Positions 1-8,459 of a stretch of 64,000 nucleotides of DNA are shown here, piece after piece. This DNA comes from JABDKH01 sp963768565 (GTDB taxonomy: Bacteria > Bacteroidota > Rhodothermia > Rhodothermales > JABDKH01). The translations under genes were made by a program, and so were the position numbers. The stretch spans positions 1-64,000 of the forward strand of contig CAVYIO010000022.1 of NCBI GenBank assembly GCA_963768565.1, read 5' to 3'. Within the stretch, counting starts at the first letter, position 1, and every line of letters starts with the position of its first letter. The notes under the pieces were generated by a model. It was not told where the DNA came from. It saw only the letters and a program-made list of their open reading frames with translations, and ran no database searches.

Positions 1-1
1 C

Positions 2-154
2 AAACTGGCCACGTGGAAGGACCAGTTCGGTACATCCGGATGCGTCGGATGTGGGCGCTGCATCACATGGTGTCCCGTCGCGATCGATATCACGGAGGAG
101 GTCCGCGCCATAGATCCGAACGGACGCAAAGTCGGCCCCGGCCGGGGCAAGTAA
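2..154 (+). CDS. hydB: Hydrogenase beta subunit, C-terminal fragment (4Fe-4S protein)
   Basis: Only the last 50 residues are inside the window; the gene starts upstream. The visible part carries a ferredoxin-type cysteine cluster, CVGCGRCITWCPV, followed by a short basic tail. In group 3b [NiFe] hydrogenases (sulfhydrogenases) the beta subunit is an Fe-S protein that passes electrons between the catalytic dimer and the FAD/NAD(P)-binding gamma subunit. The assignment rests mainly on context: gamma, delta and alpha subunits follow on the same strand, with a small cNMP-domain gene in between. From the fragment alone it could be any 4Fe-4S electron-transfer protein. Confidence 0.75.
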   Translation, partial: KLATWKDQFGTSGCVGCGRCITWCPVAIDITEEVRAIDPNGRKVGPGRGK

Positions 155-167
155 CCGAGAGAAAGCC

Positions 168-626
168 ATGAAAGTCGTTAGCACCATCGAGGACAGCCTC
201 AAGGAAATCCAGGTACTCGAGGCCATGACGCCTGACCAGCTCGAGTTCCTGGCAGGATGCACAAAGCATGTTCATTTCAAAAAAGGCGACTACCTGACCA
301 GGGAGCGCTCGGAGGCGACGGAGTTCTTCGCCATTCGTGATGGGGCCGTCGCGCTGGAAATGGGCGTCGGAAATCGCACGTTCATCTTTCATACGGTGGG
401 GAAGGGGCGCATCGTCGGTTGGTCCTGGCTGATCCCGCCATTCAGATCCCAGTTTGACGCCCGGGCTCTCACGGACATCGCTGCAATCCGATTCGACGCG
501 GTGTGTGTCAGACAGAAATGTGACAAGGACGCGTCGTTCGGCTACGAGATCATGAAACGCTTCTCGCAGGTTATGGCCGAGCGGCTCATCGCGACGCAGA
601 TGACACTCGTCGACATTTACCGGTAG
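168..626 (+). CDS. Crp/Fnr-type cyclic-nucleotide-binding-domain protein, no DNA-binding domain
   Basis: A 152-residue protein made of one cupin-like cNMP-binding fold (about residues 15-130) and a short helical end, with no helix-turn-helix, so it is not a full transcription factor. It sits between the beta and gamma hydrogenase genes (13 bases after one, 8 before the next), so it is almost certainly co-transcribed. The region where a phosphate-binding cassette should be reads VGWSWLIPPFRSQFDARAL. It lacks the usual Gly-Glu and Arg-Ala pair that holds cyclic phosphate. This GWS-type variant is seen in some redox-associated Crp-like proteins, so the ligand may not be cAMP. The likely role is a regulatory or structural partner of the hydrogenase; this is inference from position. 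Confidence 0.8.
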   Translation: MKVVSTIEDSLKEIQVLEAMTPDQLEFLAGCTKHVHFKKGDYLTRERSEATEFFAIRDGAVALEMGVGNRTFIFHTVGKGRIVGWSWLIPPFRSQFDARALTDIAAIRFDAVCVRQKCDKDASFGYEIMKRFSQVMAERLIATQMTLVDIYR

Positions 627-634
627 GCAGGCAG

Positions 635-1474
635 ATGCAGGTAATCAACTCACACGAGCCGATGCTGCCGTACTCCGGCACGATAACGCGCCGCATCCAG
701 GAGACGAGCGATACATTCACGATCGACATCAAACTCAACAACGGCAGCCCGTTCCATTTCTCTCCCGGCCAGTTCAATATGCTCTACGTCTTCGGCGTAG
801 GGGAGGTGCCCATCTCCATCTCGGGCAGCGACAAGAACTCGGCCGTCGTCACGCATACGACCCGAGCCGTCGGGGCCGTCACGAAACGCATGTCGATGCT
901 GAAGGTCGGCGACGCAATCGGCGTGCGCGGACCGCTGGGCACGCCGTGGCCCATGCATGATGCCGCGGGTCGCGACCTCCTGATCGTCGCCGGTGGCATT
1001 GGCCTGGCGCCGGTCCGATCTGTAGTCTATTCGGCACTCCGTGACCGCGACCAGTTCAGGCGCGTCATTCTGGTTCACGGTGCGCGTAGTCCGGCCGACA
1101 TTCTGTACGCGGAGGAACTGAACGCGTGGTCCGCCCGGGACGATTTTGAGGTTCACGTAACGGTAGACCGTGCGTCATCGGAATGGGAAGGGAATGTTGG
1201 TCTGATCACGTCACTGATTCCGGGGCTGTCTTTCGACCCGAGTGATTGCCTTGTCCTGATGTGCGGCCCGGAGATCATGATGCACTTCGCGGCCCACTCC
1301 TTTGAGGCCCGTGGTGTTGACTTTCGACGAGTCTACGTGTCGATGGAAAGAAATATGAAATGCGGGATTGGCCTCTGCGGGCACTGCCAATTTGGTCCTG
1401 AAATTATCTGTCGAGACGGTCCGGTTCTTCGACTCGACAGGGTTGAGAAGTGGCTCGCCGTCCGAGAACTGTAA
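635..1474 (+). CDS. hydG: Hydrogenase gamma subunit, FAD/NAD(P)-binding oxidoreductase
   Basis: A 279-residue flavoprotein of the ferredoxin-NADP reductase / PyrK-like family. The FAD-binding barrel is N-terminal (HFSPGQFNMLYVFGVGEVPIS). The NAD(P)-binding part begins near VAGGIGLAPVRSV. The C-terminal [2Fe-2S] site is MKCGIGLCGHCQFG with a fourth cysteine in EIICRDGP. In group 3b hydrogenases this subunit exchanges electrons with NADP(H). The first ATG has a weak purine-rich stretch upstream; a second ATG at 662 would remove nine residues. The delta-subunit gene starts 33 bases after its stop. Confidence 0.9.
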   Translation: MQVINSHEPMLPYSGTITRRIQETSDTFTIDIKLNNGSPFHFSPGQFNMLYVFGVGEVPISISGSDKNSAVVTHTTRAVGAVTKRMSMLKVGDAIGVRGPLGTPWPMHDAAGRDLLIVAGGIGLAPVRSVVYSALRDRDQFRRVILVHGARSPADILYAEELNAWSARDDFEVHVTVDRASSEWEGNVGLITSLIPGLSFDPSDCLVLMCGPEIMMHFAAHSFEARGVDFRRVYVSMERNMKCGIGLCGHCQFGPEIICRDGPVLRLDRVEKWLAVREL

Positions 1475-1506
1475 TTGCCAGGAGAAGAATCCTGAACCAG
1501 ATACAT

Positions 1507-2292
1507 ATGGCAATCCGGAAGAAACCAAAGCTGGCCGTGTGGAAGTTCGCGTCGTGCGATGGATGCCAGCTCAGTCTACTTGACTGCGAAGATGAACTGC
1601 TGGAGGTCGCGGGGCAGGTCACGATCGCCTACTTCCCGGAGGCGACCCGGGCCGTCGTGCGAGGACCGTACGACATCTCGCTGGTGGAGGGTTCGATTAC
1701 GACACCACATGACGCCGAGCGGATTCACGCTATTCGCCGGAAGTCGAAGCTTCTTATCACGATCGGTGCGTGCGCGACCGCAGGCGGAATTCAGGCGCTG
1801 AGGAATTTCGGGGATGTGAAGGAGATGATCCCTCTTGTGTACGCCCATCCCGAGTACATCGAGACGCTGCGTGTGTCGACGCCCATCTCATACCACGTCC
1901 CCGTTGACTACGAATTGCACGGCTGTCCGATCAACAAGTATCAGCTGGTTGAACTGCTGAGCGCGTACCTGAATGACCGGGAGCCAAACATTCCGGACTA
2001 TGCAGTGTGCACAGAGTGTAAGCGGCGTGGCACGATCTGCGTGATGGTCTCACACGGACAGCCATGCCTGGGACCTGTAACCCACGCCGGATGCGGCGCT
2101 CTCTGCCCCGCGTACAACAGGGGCTGCTACGGTTGTTTTGGACCAAGCGATGGAGCCAACACAGAGGCTCTTGGAAGGTGGCTGGCAAGCAATGGCAGTC
2201 AACCCCGTGACGTCGCACGACTCTTCAGAACCTTTACGGCGGCGGCGCGCCCATTTCGACGAGAAAGTGAGGCACAGGAGCGAGATGTCTAA
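1507..2292 (+). CDS. hydD: [NiFe] hydrogenase delta (small) subunit
   Basis: A 261-residue small subunit that carries Fe-S clusters between the NiFe site and the flavin subunit. The N-terminal proximal-cluster motif is FASCDGCQLSLLDCEDELL, followed by IGACATAGG and the conserved HGCPINKYQL. The C-terminal part is rich in cysteines (VCTECKRRGTICVM, GALCPAYNRGCYGCFGP), as expected for the extra clusters of this hydrogenase type. I chose the ATG at 1507 because the family begins just before this point (KPKLAVWKF); the longer frame from 1450 would overlap the gamma gene. There is no twin-arginine signal, consistent with a cytoplasmic enzyme. Its end overlaps the alpha-subunit start by eight bases. 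Confidence 0.93.
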   Translation: MAIRKKPKLAVWKFASCDGCQLSLLDCEDELLEVAGQVTIAYFPEATRAVVRGPYDISLVEGSITTPHDAERIHAIRRKSKLLITIGACATAGGIQALRNFGDVKEMIPLVYAHPEYIETLRVSTPISYHVPVDYELHGCPINKYQLVELLSAYLNDREPNIPDYAVCTECKRRGTICVMVSHGQPCLGPVTHAGCGALCPAYNRGCYGCFGPSDGANTEALGRWLASNGSQPRDVARLFRTFTAAARPFRRESEAQERDV

Positions 2293-3595
2293 GAACGGGA
2301 CGACTCAGAATCGAACATTAAAGGTTGGACTGCTGGCGCGCGTGGAGGGTGAAGGGGCGCTACACGTACGGGTGAAGAACAACCGGGTGGTTGATGCGAA
2401 GCTGAAGATATTCGAGCCGCCACGATTCTTCGAAGCACTGTTGCGGGGGCGAAACTATCTCGAGGCCCCCGATATCACGGCCCGCATCTGCGGCATCTGT
2501 CCGATTGCATATCAACTCGGAGCCTCCCATGCTATGGAGGACGCCTGCGGGGTCCGTGTGGACGGCGCTTTGCGCGACCTGCGTCAATTGATCTACTGTG
2601 GAGAGTGGATCGAGAGCCACGCCCTCCACATCTTCATGCTTCACCTGCCGGACTTTCTCGGCTACGACGACGCTATCGGAATGGCTGCCGAGCACAAGGA
2701 CGCCGTCGCGATGGGTCTCAGACTCAAGAAGATTGGCAACCTGCTGATGTCGGTACTTGGTGGCCGCGAGGTGCACCCGATCAACGTGCGTGTTGGAGGA
2801 TTTTATCGCGTGCCGACCGCAACCGAACTCGCGGAACTCAAACCGGAGTTGGAGTGGGCACGGTCTGCGTCAATTGAGACGCTTGAGTTGCTCAAGACGC
2901 TCACCTACCCGGACTTCGAGCAGGAGTATGAGTACGTCGCTCTGTCACATCCGGATGAGTACGCTGTGCTCGACGGGCGACTGCGATCGAATCGTGGACT
3001 GGACATCCCGATATACGAGTTCAAGTCGCACTTTGTGGAGGAGCACGTTAAACACTCGACGTCGTTGCATGCGGTGCTCAGAGACAGAGGCGCGTACATG
3101 GTCGGGCCTCTGGCGCGGTATAATCTGAACTTTGACCAACTGACTGACGTCGCCCGCGAAGCAGCCATGGAGATCGGACCGGGCCGTGAGTGTAACAACC
3201 CCTTCAGAAGTATCCAGGTTCGAGCGGTCGAACTGCTCCACGCCTGCGATCTCGGTCTGCAGCTTATCGACACGTATAAGGAACCGACGCATCCGTTTGT
3301 AGAAACAACACCTCGACCGGCCGTAGGCTTCGGGTGTACCGAGGCACCACGCGGCATCTGCTGGCACCGCTACCGGATTGACTATGACGGCACAATCCGT
3401 GACGCTACGATTGTACCGCCCACCTCGCAGAATCAGAAGTCGATAGAGGCCGATCTGCGAGAGTTCGTGACTCAGCACCTTCATCTGAATACTGAAGACC
3501 TCACGTGGAAATGCGAGCAGGCCATCCGGAACTATGACCCGTGCATCTCCTGCTCATGCCACTTCCTTCGGCTCGATCTCGAACGAGATGAATGA
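2285..3595 (+). CDS. hydA: [NiFe] hydrogenase alpha (large, catalytic) subunit
   Basis: A 436-residue catalytic subunit binding the NiFe(CN)2CO centre. Both signature pairs of cysteines are present: RICGICPIAYQLGASHAMED near residue 70 and DPCISCSCHFLRLDL at the C-terminus. The short tail after the final His is the peptide normally removed by the maturation protease encoded next. The length, and HydG/HydD-like partners, fit the bidirectional NADP-linked group 3b, which can evolve or take up H2 and, in some relatives, reduce sulfur. I chose ATG 2285 because upstream residues in this frame overlap the delta gene and do not resemble the family. The C-terminal motif has an extra Cys directly before the His. 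Confidence 0.95.
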   Translation: MSKNGTTQNRTLKVGLLARVEGEGALHVRVKNNRVVDAKLKIFEPPRFFEALLRGRNYLEAPDITARICGICPIAYQLGASHAMEDACGVRVDGALRDLRQLIYCGEWIESHALHIFMLHLPDFLGYDDAIGMAAEHKDAVAMGLRLKKIGNLLMSVLGGREVHPINVRVGGFYRVPTATELAELKPELEWARSASIETLELLKTLTYPDFEQEYEYVALSHPDEYAVLDGRLRSNRGLDIPIYEFKSHFVEEHVKHSTSLHAVLRDRGAYMVGPLARYNLNFDQLTDVAREAAMEIGPGRECNNPFRSIQVRAVELLHACDLGLQLIDTYKEPTHPFVETTPRPAVGFGCTEAPRGICWHRYRIDYDGTIRDATIVPPTSQNQKSIEADLREFVTQHLHLNTEDLTWKCEQAIRNYDPCISCSCHFLRLDLERDE

Positions 3596-4049
3596 CGCAC
3601 GGCGAGTGGCGGTAATCGGAATTGGAAACGAGTACCGCGGAGACGACGCTGCTGGTATCGCCGTCGCACGACGCCTCGCCGGTCTGCCCGATGTCACGGT
3701 GATCGAATTGCCCGGTGAGGGCACCGAGATCATTGATGCCATGGCACCTTTCGACAGGGTAATCCTCGCGGATGCGTCGCGTTCCGGTGAGATACCGGGT
3801 ACCATCCGGGAGTTCGACGTTTCCACCGTGTCGCTTCCGGTGCGGTTCTTCAACTACTCAACTCATGCGTTCGGACTGGCCGAAGCATTGGAGGTTGCCC
3901 GTGCGCTGGGGACGCTGCCGCCTGAGGTGACCGTGTTCGCAATCGAAGGTCACAGGTTTGATGCGGGAGATGAGCTTAGCCCGCCTGTAGTCGAGGGTGT
4001 GCAGGAAGTTGCCAGCCGGATCATCAAGACGCTGAGTGAGAGAACGTAG
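3588..4049 (+). CDS. Hydrogenase maturation protease (HycI/HyaD family)
   Basis: A 153-residue endopeptidase that clips the C-terminal tail of the large subunit once nickel is inserted. The family signature GIGNEYRGDDAAGIAVAR with its metal-binding acidic residues is at the N-terminus; the second nickel-ligand region includes DASRSGEIPG and YSTHAFGLAEALEVAR. The start ATG overlaps the hydA stop by eight bases, which implies translational coupling and makes the preceding hydA product its substrate. An in-frame GTG at 3534 is less likely because the conserved N-terminus starts at MNDARRVAVIGIGN. No Hyp assembly genes follow, so these must lie elsewhere. Confidence 0.92.
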   Translation: MNDARRVAVIGIGNEYRGDDAAGIAVARRLAGLPDVTVIELPGEGTEIIDAMAPFDRVILADASRSGEIPGTIREFDVSTVSLPVRFFNYSTHAFGLAEALEVARALGTLPPEVTVFAIEGHRFDAGDELSPPVVEGVQEVASRIIKTLSERT

Positions 4050-4090
4050 TCGGCGAGGAAGCAACCATGTGAGTCGGGTAAAACCAGATC

Positions 4091-4118
4091 TTGCAGGGCC
4101 ACCGCCCGACCCTATATT
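4091..4118 (+). promoter_or_regulatory. Candidate sigma-70-like promoter for threonine synthase
   Basis: TTGCAG at 4091-4096 and TATATT at 4113-4118 are separated by 16 bases in the gap between the hydrogenase operon and threonine synthase. The predicted transcript would start about 35-45 bases upstream of the GTG start. Seen by eye only; promoters in this lineage can differ from the enterobacterial consensus. Confidence 0.35.
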
Positions 4119-4154
4119 GCGCCACCACAATCTGCGCCACCACAATCCACAATC
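4118..4154 (+). repeat. Short tandem repeat in 5' leader of threonine synthase
   Basis: Two perfect head-to-tail copies of a 15-base unit, TGCGCCACCACAATC (4118-4132 and 4133-4147), are followed by one more copy of its last seven bases (CACAATC, 4148-4154). It lies between the candidate -10 box and the GTG start. It may be a simple slippage duplication. Confidence 0.8.
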
Positions 4155-4166
4155 GCGCTGCAAGAC

Positions 4167-5387
4167 GTGTCAAATCTGACCCATCTCATGAGTCCCGTCG
4201 ACGGCGCGCGGTTTCCTCGGCGAACAATCCAATCGAACCACCTGGGTCGTCCTCTACTGGCTCAATACGACCTAGCGGAAATTCGATCCTCCATCTCTCC
4301 TGAGCACCTCGCTGATCGCCCTCCTTCGCTCTGGCGTTACGAAGAGCTCCTTCCGCTTGAGTATTCGCGTCAGTGTGTCACATTGGACGAAATAATGACG
4401 CCGACGACGCGCCAGGAGACTCTCGGACAGCATCTTGGCCTCAATGATCTGTGGATCAAGGACGAGACGGTCCTGCCCACCGGATCTTTCAAGAGTCGGG
4501 GTATGGCTGTGGCGGTCAGCATGGCGCGGGAACTGGGAATCCGACGAGTGGCGATGCCCACCGCAGGAAATGCGGGGGCGGCTCTTGCGGCGTATGCTGC
4601 GAAAGCGAACATCGAGGCATTTGTGTTCATGCCATCCGACGCTCCACTTCACAACCAGCATCACACGGCGACCGGTGCCCATCTGTTTCTCGTCGAAGGA
4701 GTGATATCGGATTGCGCCCGCCTGGTCCAGGAAGGCAAGGAGGTGGCCGGGTGGTTTGACTTCAGTACGCTGCGCGAACCCTACCGACTGGAAGGGAAGA
4801 AGACCATGGGCTTCGAACTCGCCGAACAGTTTGAGTGGACGTTGCCGGACGTCATCCTGTATCCCACCGGCGGGGGAACGGGCCTTATCGGAATGTGGAA
4901 AGCATTCCACGAGTTGAAGGAGCTCGGCTGGCTCGCGTCGGACAAACTCCCGCGAATGGTGGCCGTTCAGTCAACCGGCTGTAACCCGATCGAGAAGGCG
5001 TGGTCGGCCGGAAAGGACCACTGCACATTCTTTGAAGGTGCGTCGACCATTGCCTCCGGATTGCGGGTGCCGTCAACGACAGGTGATTTTCTTGTCATAA
5101 AGGCCCTGCGGGAAAGTCACGGTACGGCCGTTGCCGTTGAGGAGGAGAGAATCCTCGAATGGATGTTGATGGGACAGAAGTCCACTGGCCTTTCTATTGG
5201 ACCGGAATCCGCAACCTGCATCGGTGCAGCTATCAAGTTGGTCGAGTCGGGCTGGCTGTCGCCATCGGACAAGGTTGTCCTTTTCAACTGCGGACCCGAG
5301 CGCGCCCCGGGTCTGCTGGAACGGCCCGATGTGCCACTCTTGAATCCCGACCAGCCAATTGACTGGAGTGCAATTCTAGCCTCCTGA
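4167..5387 (+). CDS. thrC: Threonine synthase (PLP-dependent)
   Basis: A 406-residue fold-type II PLP enzyme that converts O-phosphohomoserine to threonine. The cofactor lysine lies in PTGSFKSRGMAVA, the phosphate loop is PTGGGTGLIG, and a substrate loop GNAGAALAAYA follows. The GTG at 4167 is preferred over ATG 4188 because the N-terminal stretch LTHLMSPVDGARF...GRPLLAQYDL lines up with the family's usual first 40 residues. In relatives that region often carries paired cysteines; here it has none. Cysteate synthases come from the same family, so substrate is not certain from sequence alone. It is a single-gene unit with its own likely promoter, convergent with the next gene. Confidence 0.85.
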   Translation: MSNLTHLMSPVDGARFPRRTIQSNHLGRPLLAQYDLAEIRSSISPEHLADRPPSLWRYEELLPLEYSRQCVTLDEIMTPTTRQETLGQHLGLNDLWIKDETVLPTGSFKSRGMAVAVSMARELGIRRVAMPTAGNAGAALAAYAAKANIEAFVFMPSDAPLHNQHHTATGAHLFLVEGVISDCARLVQEGKEVAGWFDFSTLREPYRLEGKKTMGFELAEQFEWTLPDVILYPTGGGTGLIGMWKAFHELKELGWLASDKLPRMVAVQSTGCNPIEKAWSAGKDHCTFFEGASTIASGLRVPSTTGDFLVIKALRESHGTAVAVEEERILEWMLMGQKSTGLSIGPESATCIGAAIKLVESGWLSPSDKVVLFNCGPERAPGLLERPDVPLLNPDQPIDWSAILAS

Positions 5388-5456
5388 GGCCGGCTTCACC
5401 GTGTCGGCCCCGCCGCGCAAAGGTGGTTTCACATTTGGATCGACGCCGTCTGTCTG

Positions 5457-6725
5457 TCAAGATCCGAATCGTGGATTGACGATGTTATTGTAGATGGATC
5501 CGAACGTGTAGCTAACACCCACGGATAAGCTGTATTCAAAAGACGTGGGCAGGCGAACATTGCCGAGCAGAATCTCTTCTTCCGACGCTTCTTCCTTCGG
5601 AAGAGAGATTTGATCGTGGATACGTGAGAACCGGCCGAAACCAAAAACAGACAGGCCGCGCACCAAACGCACCTGGACGTAGCCGAAGAGTTGAAGTCGG
5701 TACAGATCCAGCATACTCTCCTTGAAGTCAGTCACATAGCTGGAAGCTTCAAAAGAGGCCGACGCTTCGCCCCACGGCTGCTCAAACTCCAGGCGCGTAG
5801 CAAACTGTTGATGCAGCAGTAGCTCACTGGTCTTGTCAAAGACTGTCACCTCATCGTAATCGAAACTGCGAAGGTCGACGAAGTATGAAAACCGGACCTG
5901 GCGGCGGCTGGACTCTGAGTACGGAAAAAGATTGAACTCGATCGCAGGCGATATAGACGCGGAGAAGGCGGTGTTGTCGAACGAAGACGTACTAATCCGT
6001 GCAAACCCACCGGCCGACCAGTGTCGACCCAGGCTCTTGACGACGAGCCCCCGGACACTTCCGTCGCGGCGCGTGCTGGTGATAGGACCGTCTTCGAGGT
6101 CAAAGTTCTCTTCCTCATAGCCGGCATCGAACGAAACTCGAATCTTCCAATTCTCAGTCACCCTGCTGATGTCCAGATCAGCGTCAACTTCGTAGCTGTC
6201 CGTTACGTCCTCCACATCGAGCGAACCGTCAACTGAAACGCGGAATACCCAAGAGTTCCATGGATCGTCCTGGGCCAAAGTCTGGGACACCCGTGAATCA
6301 TCCGAATCAAACTCAATCTTGATTTGACGGGCAATTGGCGTTCGTGCCACGTACCGCATTAGCCCGAGTTTGATTTCCTGTGTCAGCCCGTAGCGACGCT
6401 CGTCGTCGGTATCGGTATTGCTTGACGTATATGATAGAGTATCGACGACGCCGGCAAACCGACTTCGCCCGATGAAGTTGAGAGTGTGGGCTCGACCGGC
6501 ACCCGCACGTTCCGTCGTTATCAGGACGTGTACGTCCGCCTGAGTACGATCGCGAACGTAGTTTACGAACGTAATCTCGCGTCGGATGTACTCAAAGTCG
6601 CAACGGTCACAGTCGAGAAAAACAGCAATTGCGCTGTTCTTGTCATCTTGTTGCTGCGCGACTGATGGGAGAGCCGTCAGCAAGGCGACAAGACTAAGTA
6701 CGAGGACGCGGGAGAATGGCGGCAT
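5457..6725 (-). CDS. Outer-membrane protein, probable beta-barrel of unknown function
   Basis: A 422-residue exported protein. I chose the ATG at 6725 because it begins with a clear signal peptide (MPPFSRVLVLSLVALLTALPSVAQQ); the longer frame to 6896 adds residues without that logic. The mature N-terminus has a striking stretch, DCDRCDFEYIRREITFVNYV, then a Gly-rich LITTERAGAGRAHTL segment. I recall this from unnamed Bacteroidota proteins. The remainder alternates polar and hydrophobic residues with many aromatic and charged strands, as in a porin-like barrel. Last gene of a same-strand block, 192 bases downstream of a flavoprotein operon. Function unknown; a cell-surface or channel role is inference. 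Confidence 0.7.
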   Translation of the reverse strand: MPPFSRVLVLSLVALLTALPSVAQQQDDKNSAIAVFLDCDRCDFEYIRREITFVNYVRDRTQADVHVLITTERAGAGRAHTLNFIGRSRFAGVVDTLSYTSSNTDTDDERRYGLTQEIKLGLMRYVARTPIARQIKIEFDSDDSRVSQTLAQDDPWNSWVFRVSVDGSLDVEDVTDSYEVDADLDISRVTENWKIRVSFDAGYEEENFDLEDGPITSTRRDGSVRGLVVKSLGRHWSAGGFARISTSSFDNTAFSASISPAIEFNLFPYSESSRRQVRFSYFVDLRSFDYDEVTVFDKTSELLLHQQFATRLEFEQPWGEASASFEASSYVTDFKESMLDLYRLQLFGYVQVRLVRGLSVFGFGRFSRIHDQISLPKEEASEEEILLGNVRLPTSFEYSLSVGVSYTFGSIYNNIVNPRFGS

Positions 6726-6917
6726 TAGGAAACAGTCCTGCAGTGGCTGCGACCAATTAATATAGAGATGGCACTCCGTCCCCGTCTTCCACTCCGTTCC
6801 CAAGGGATCAATATCGCTAGAATATTTATGCAGAGAGAGGATCTGCAGAACAGCAGGCAGGCTCGCCATGACGCCACAATCAAAACGATCCAACACCAGA
6901 TTGGCACCTTTTCAATC

Positions 6918-8445
6918 TCACAGATCCTTAAGAATCACGCGAGCCGCGTTGCGTCCGGACGCTCCCATGATGCCACCGCCCGGGTGCGTGCTGGCACCGG
7001 TCAGGTAGAGACCTTTCAGATGGCTGCGATACCCTGACATCCCGAGTGCGGGACGAAGCATGAACATCTGATCCAGGCTCATTTCCAGATGCATCACGTT
7101 CCCACGGACCAGTCCCAGTTCCCGTTCGAGCCATTCGGGATGCTGAAACAACTCACCGACAATGCTATCCCGTGTGCCGGGTGCATATCGTTCGAATTGG
7201 TCTAGTATCGAATCGCGTACGGCACCCTGAATCTCATCCCACCGCTGCCCGTTTGCCAACTCGTACGGATAGTACTGAGCCCACAACCAGAGGACCTCAC
7301 CGCCCGGCGGAGCAAGTGAATCGTCCACGGCACTGAACGACATCGCCACAATGGGGGGATCCTTCGTGGGCTGGCCTTTAAGATAATCACCGTATGCGCT
7401 GCTGATGGCCTGGACACTCGGACAGACAAGTTGGAGCGCAGTTCTAGCATCATCAGACGGATCGGCAGCGTAGCGAACGGGTTTGTCTAGCGCCAGTCTC
7501 AGCACGGCACCGAAGCCGTTGCCAGTCCGCATGCTCTTGAGGGCATGGCTCGGCCGATGCTCTTCCGGCAGCAATCGACCAAGCGTCTCGAGTGCGTGAG
7601 CCGCGCCGATCACGGCTCGGGCCGTGTATTTTTCCCGACCGATCCTGACACCCACGGCCCGCCGATTCTGAACGAGTATTTCATCTACCGGACACCCGGT
7701 GGAAACGGTGCCCCCATACGATTCAATGTGCCTCCGCAGCGCAACCGTGAGCATCCCGGATCCGCCGCGCGGACGTGCAATACCGCTCTCGTGATACAAC
7801 GGGTGCCAGAGCAGGAACGGTGCGGTCAGTGGCTCCGTGGGCGGAGGACCGGACTGAGCCGCCATCCAGGCCAGCGCCGCACGGATTTTCGGCTCGGTGA
7901 AGTAGTCGGCTACCACTTCACCATACGGCTTGAGAATGGAGGAAAGCTGCGTTTGCCAATTGATCGATCTGTCCCGGCCTCCGACAAATCGCTTTCCCAC
8001 CTGAAAGGGACTTGGGGTCGAGAGAAACACCTCCTTCACTCTGGTCGAGAACGGCGCCCAGTCGTTCACAAACTTCCTGTAGGCGTCTCCTTCACCCGGA
8101 TAACGGTGCTCCAGTTCGTTGCATGTTCGGTCAACATCTCGATAGATGTAAAATGAGTCGCCATCCGGAAAGGGCGCAAAGAACAGAGGGTCCAGCTCGA
8201 GATATTCCAGTCCAAATTCTGACAGCCCCAGCTCTTCGACGATCGGCGTCAGACGAATCAGTATGTGTGCGCTTCCACCCAGATCGAACTTGTAGCCCGG
8301 TATGATCTCTTGCGTCGATACCGCTCCGCCGACAATATCGCGACGTTCGAACACCGCGACTCGATATCCGGCCTGAGCCAGGTACGCCGAAGCGATGAGG
8401 CCGATTGTGGCCGGCACCAATAGTAATGACATCGTAGTCAGGCAT
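6918..8445 (-). CDS. PYROXD2/phytoene-desaturase-like FAD oxidoreductase (frame interrupted)
   Basis: A flavoprotein of about 508 residues in the CrtI/PYROXD2 family, which oxidises or isomerises hydrophobic polyene-like substrates in known members. The N-terminal dinucleotide motif is MPDYDVITIGAGHN then GLIASAYLAQAGYRVAVFE; the C-terminal FAD contact is GASTHPGGGIMGASGRNAA. The two parts of the N-terminal motif are in different frames: one extra base at about 8403 (between codons AAT and GGC on the coding strand) breaks it. Removing that base gives a full-length protein, so I read it as one gene starting at 8445. It is fourth in the sulfotransferase operon, 14 bases after the LolA-like gene. 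Confidence 0.85.
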
Positions 8446-8459
8446 GTCGACGCGAATGG

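Noticed and set aside
4118..4154. Start of a CRISPR or larger repeat array
   Set aside because: Only two 15-base units in direct tandem with no spacers.
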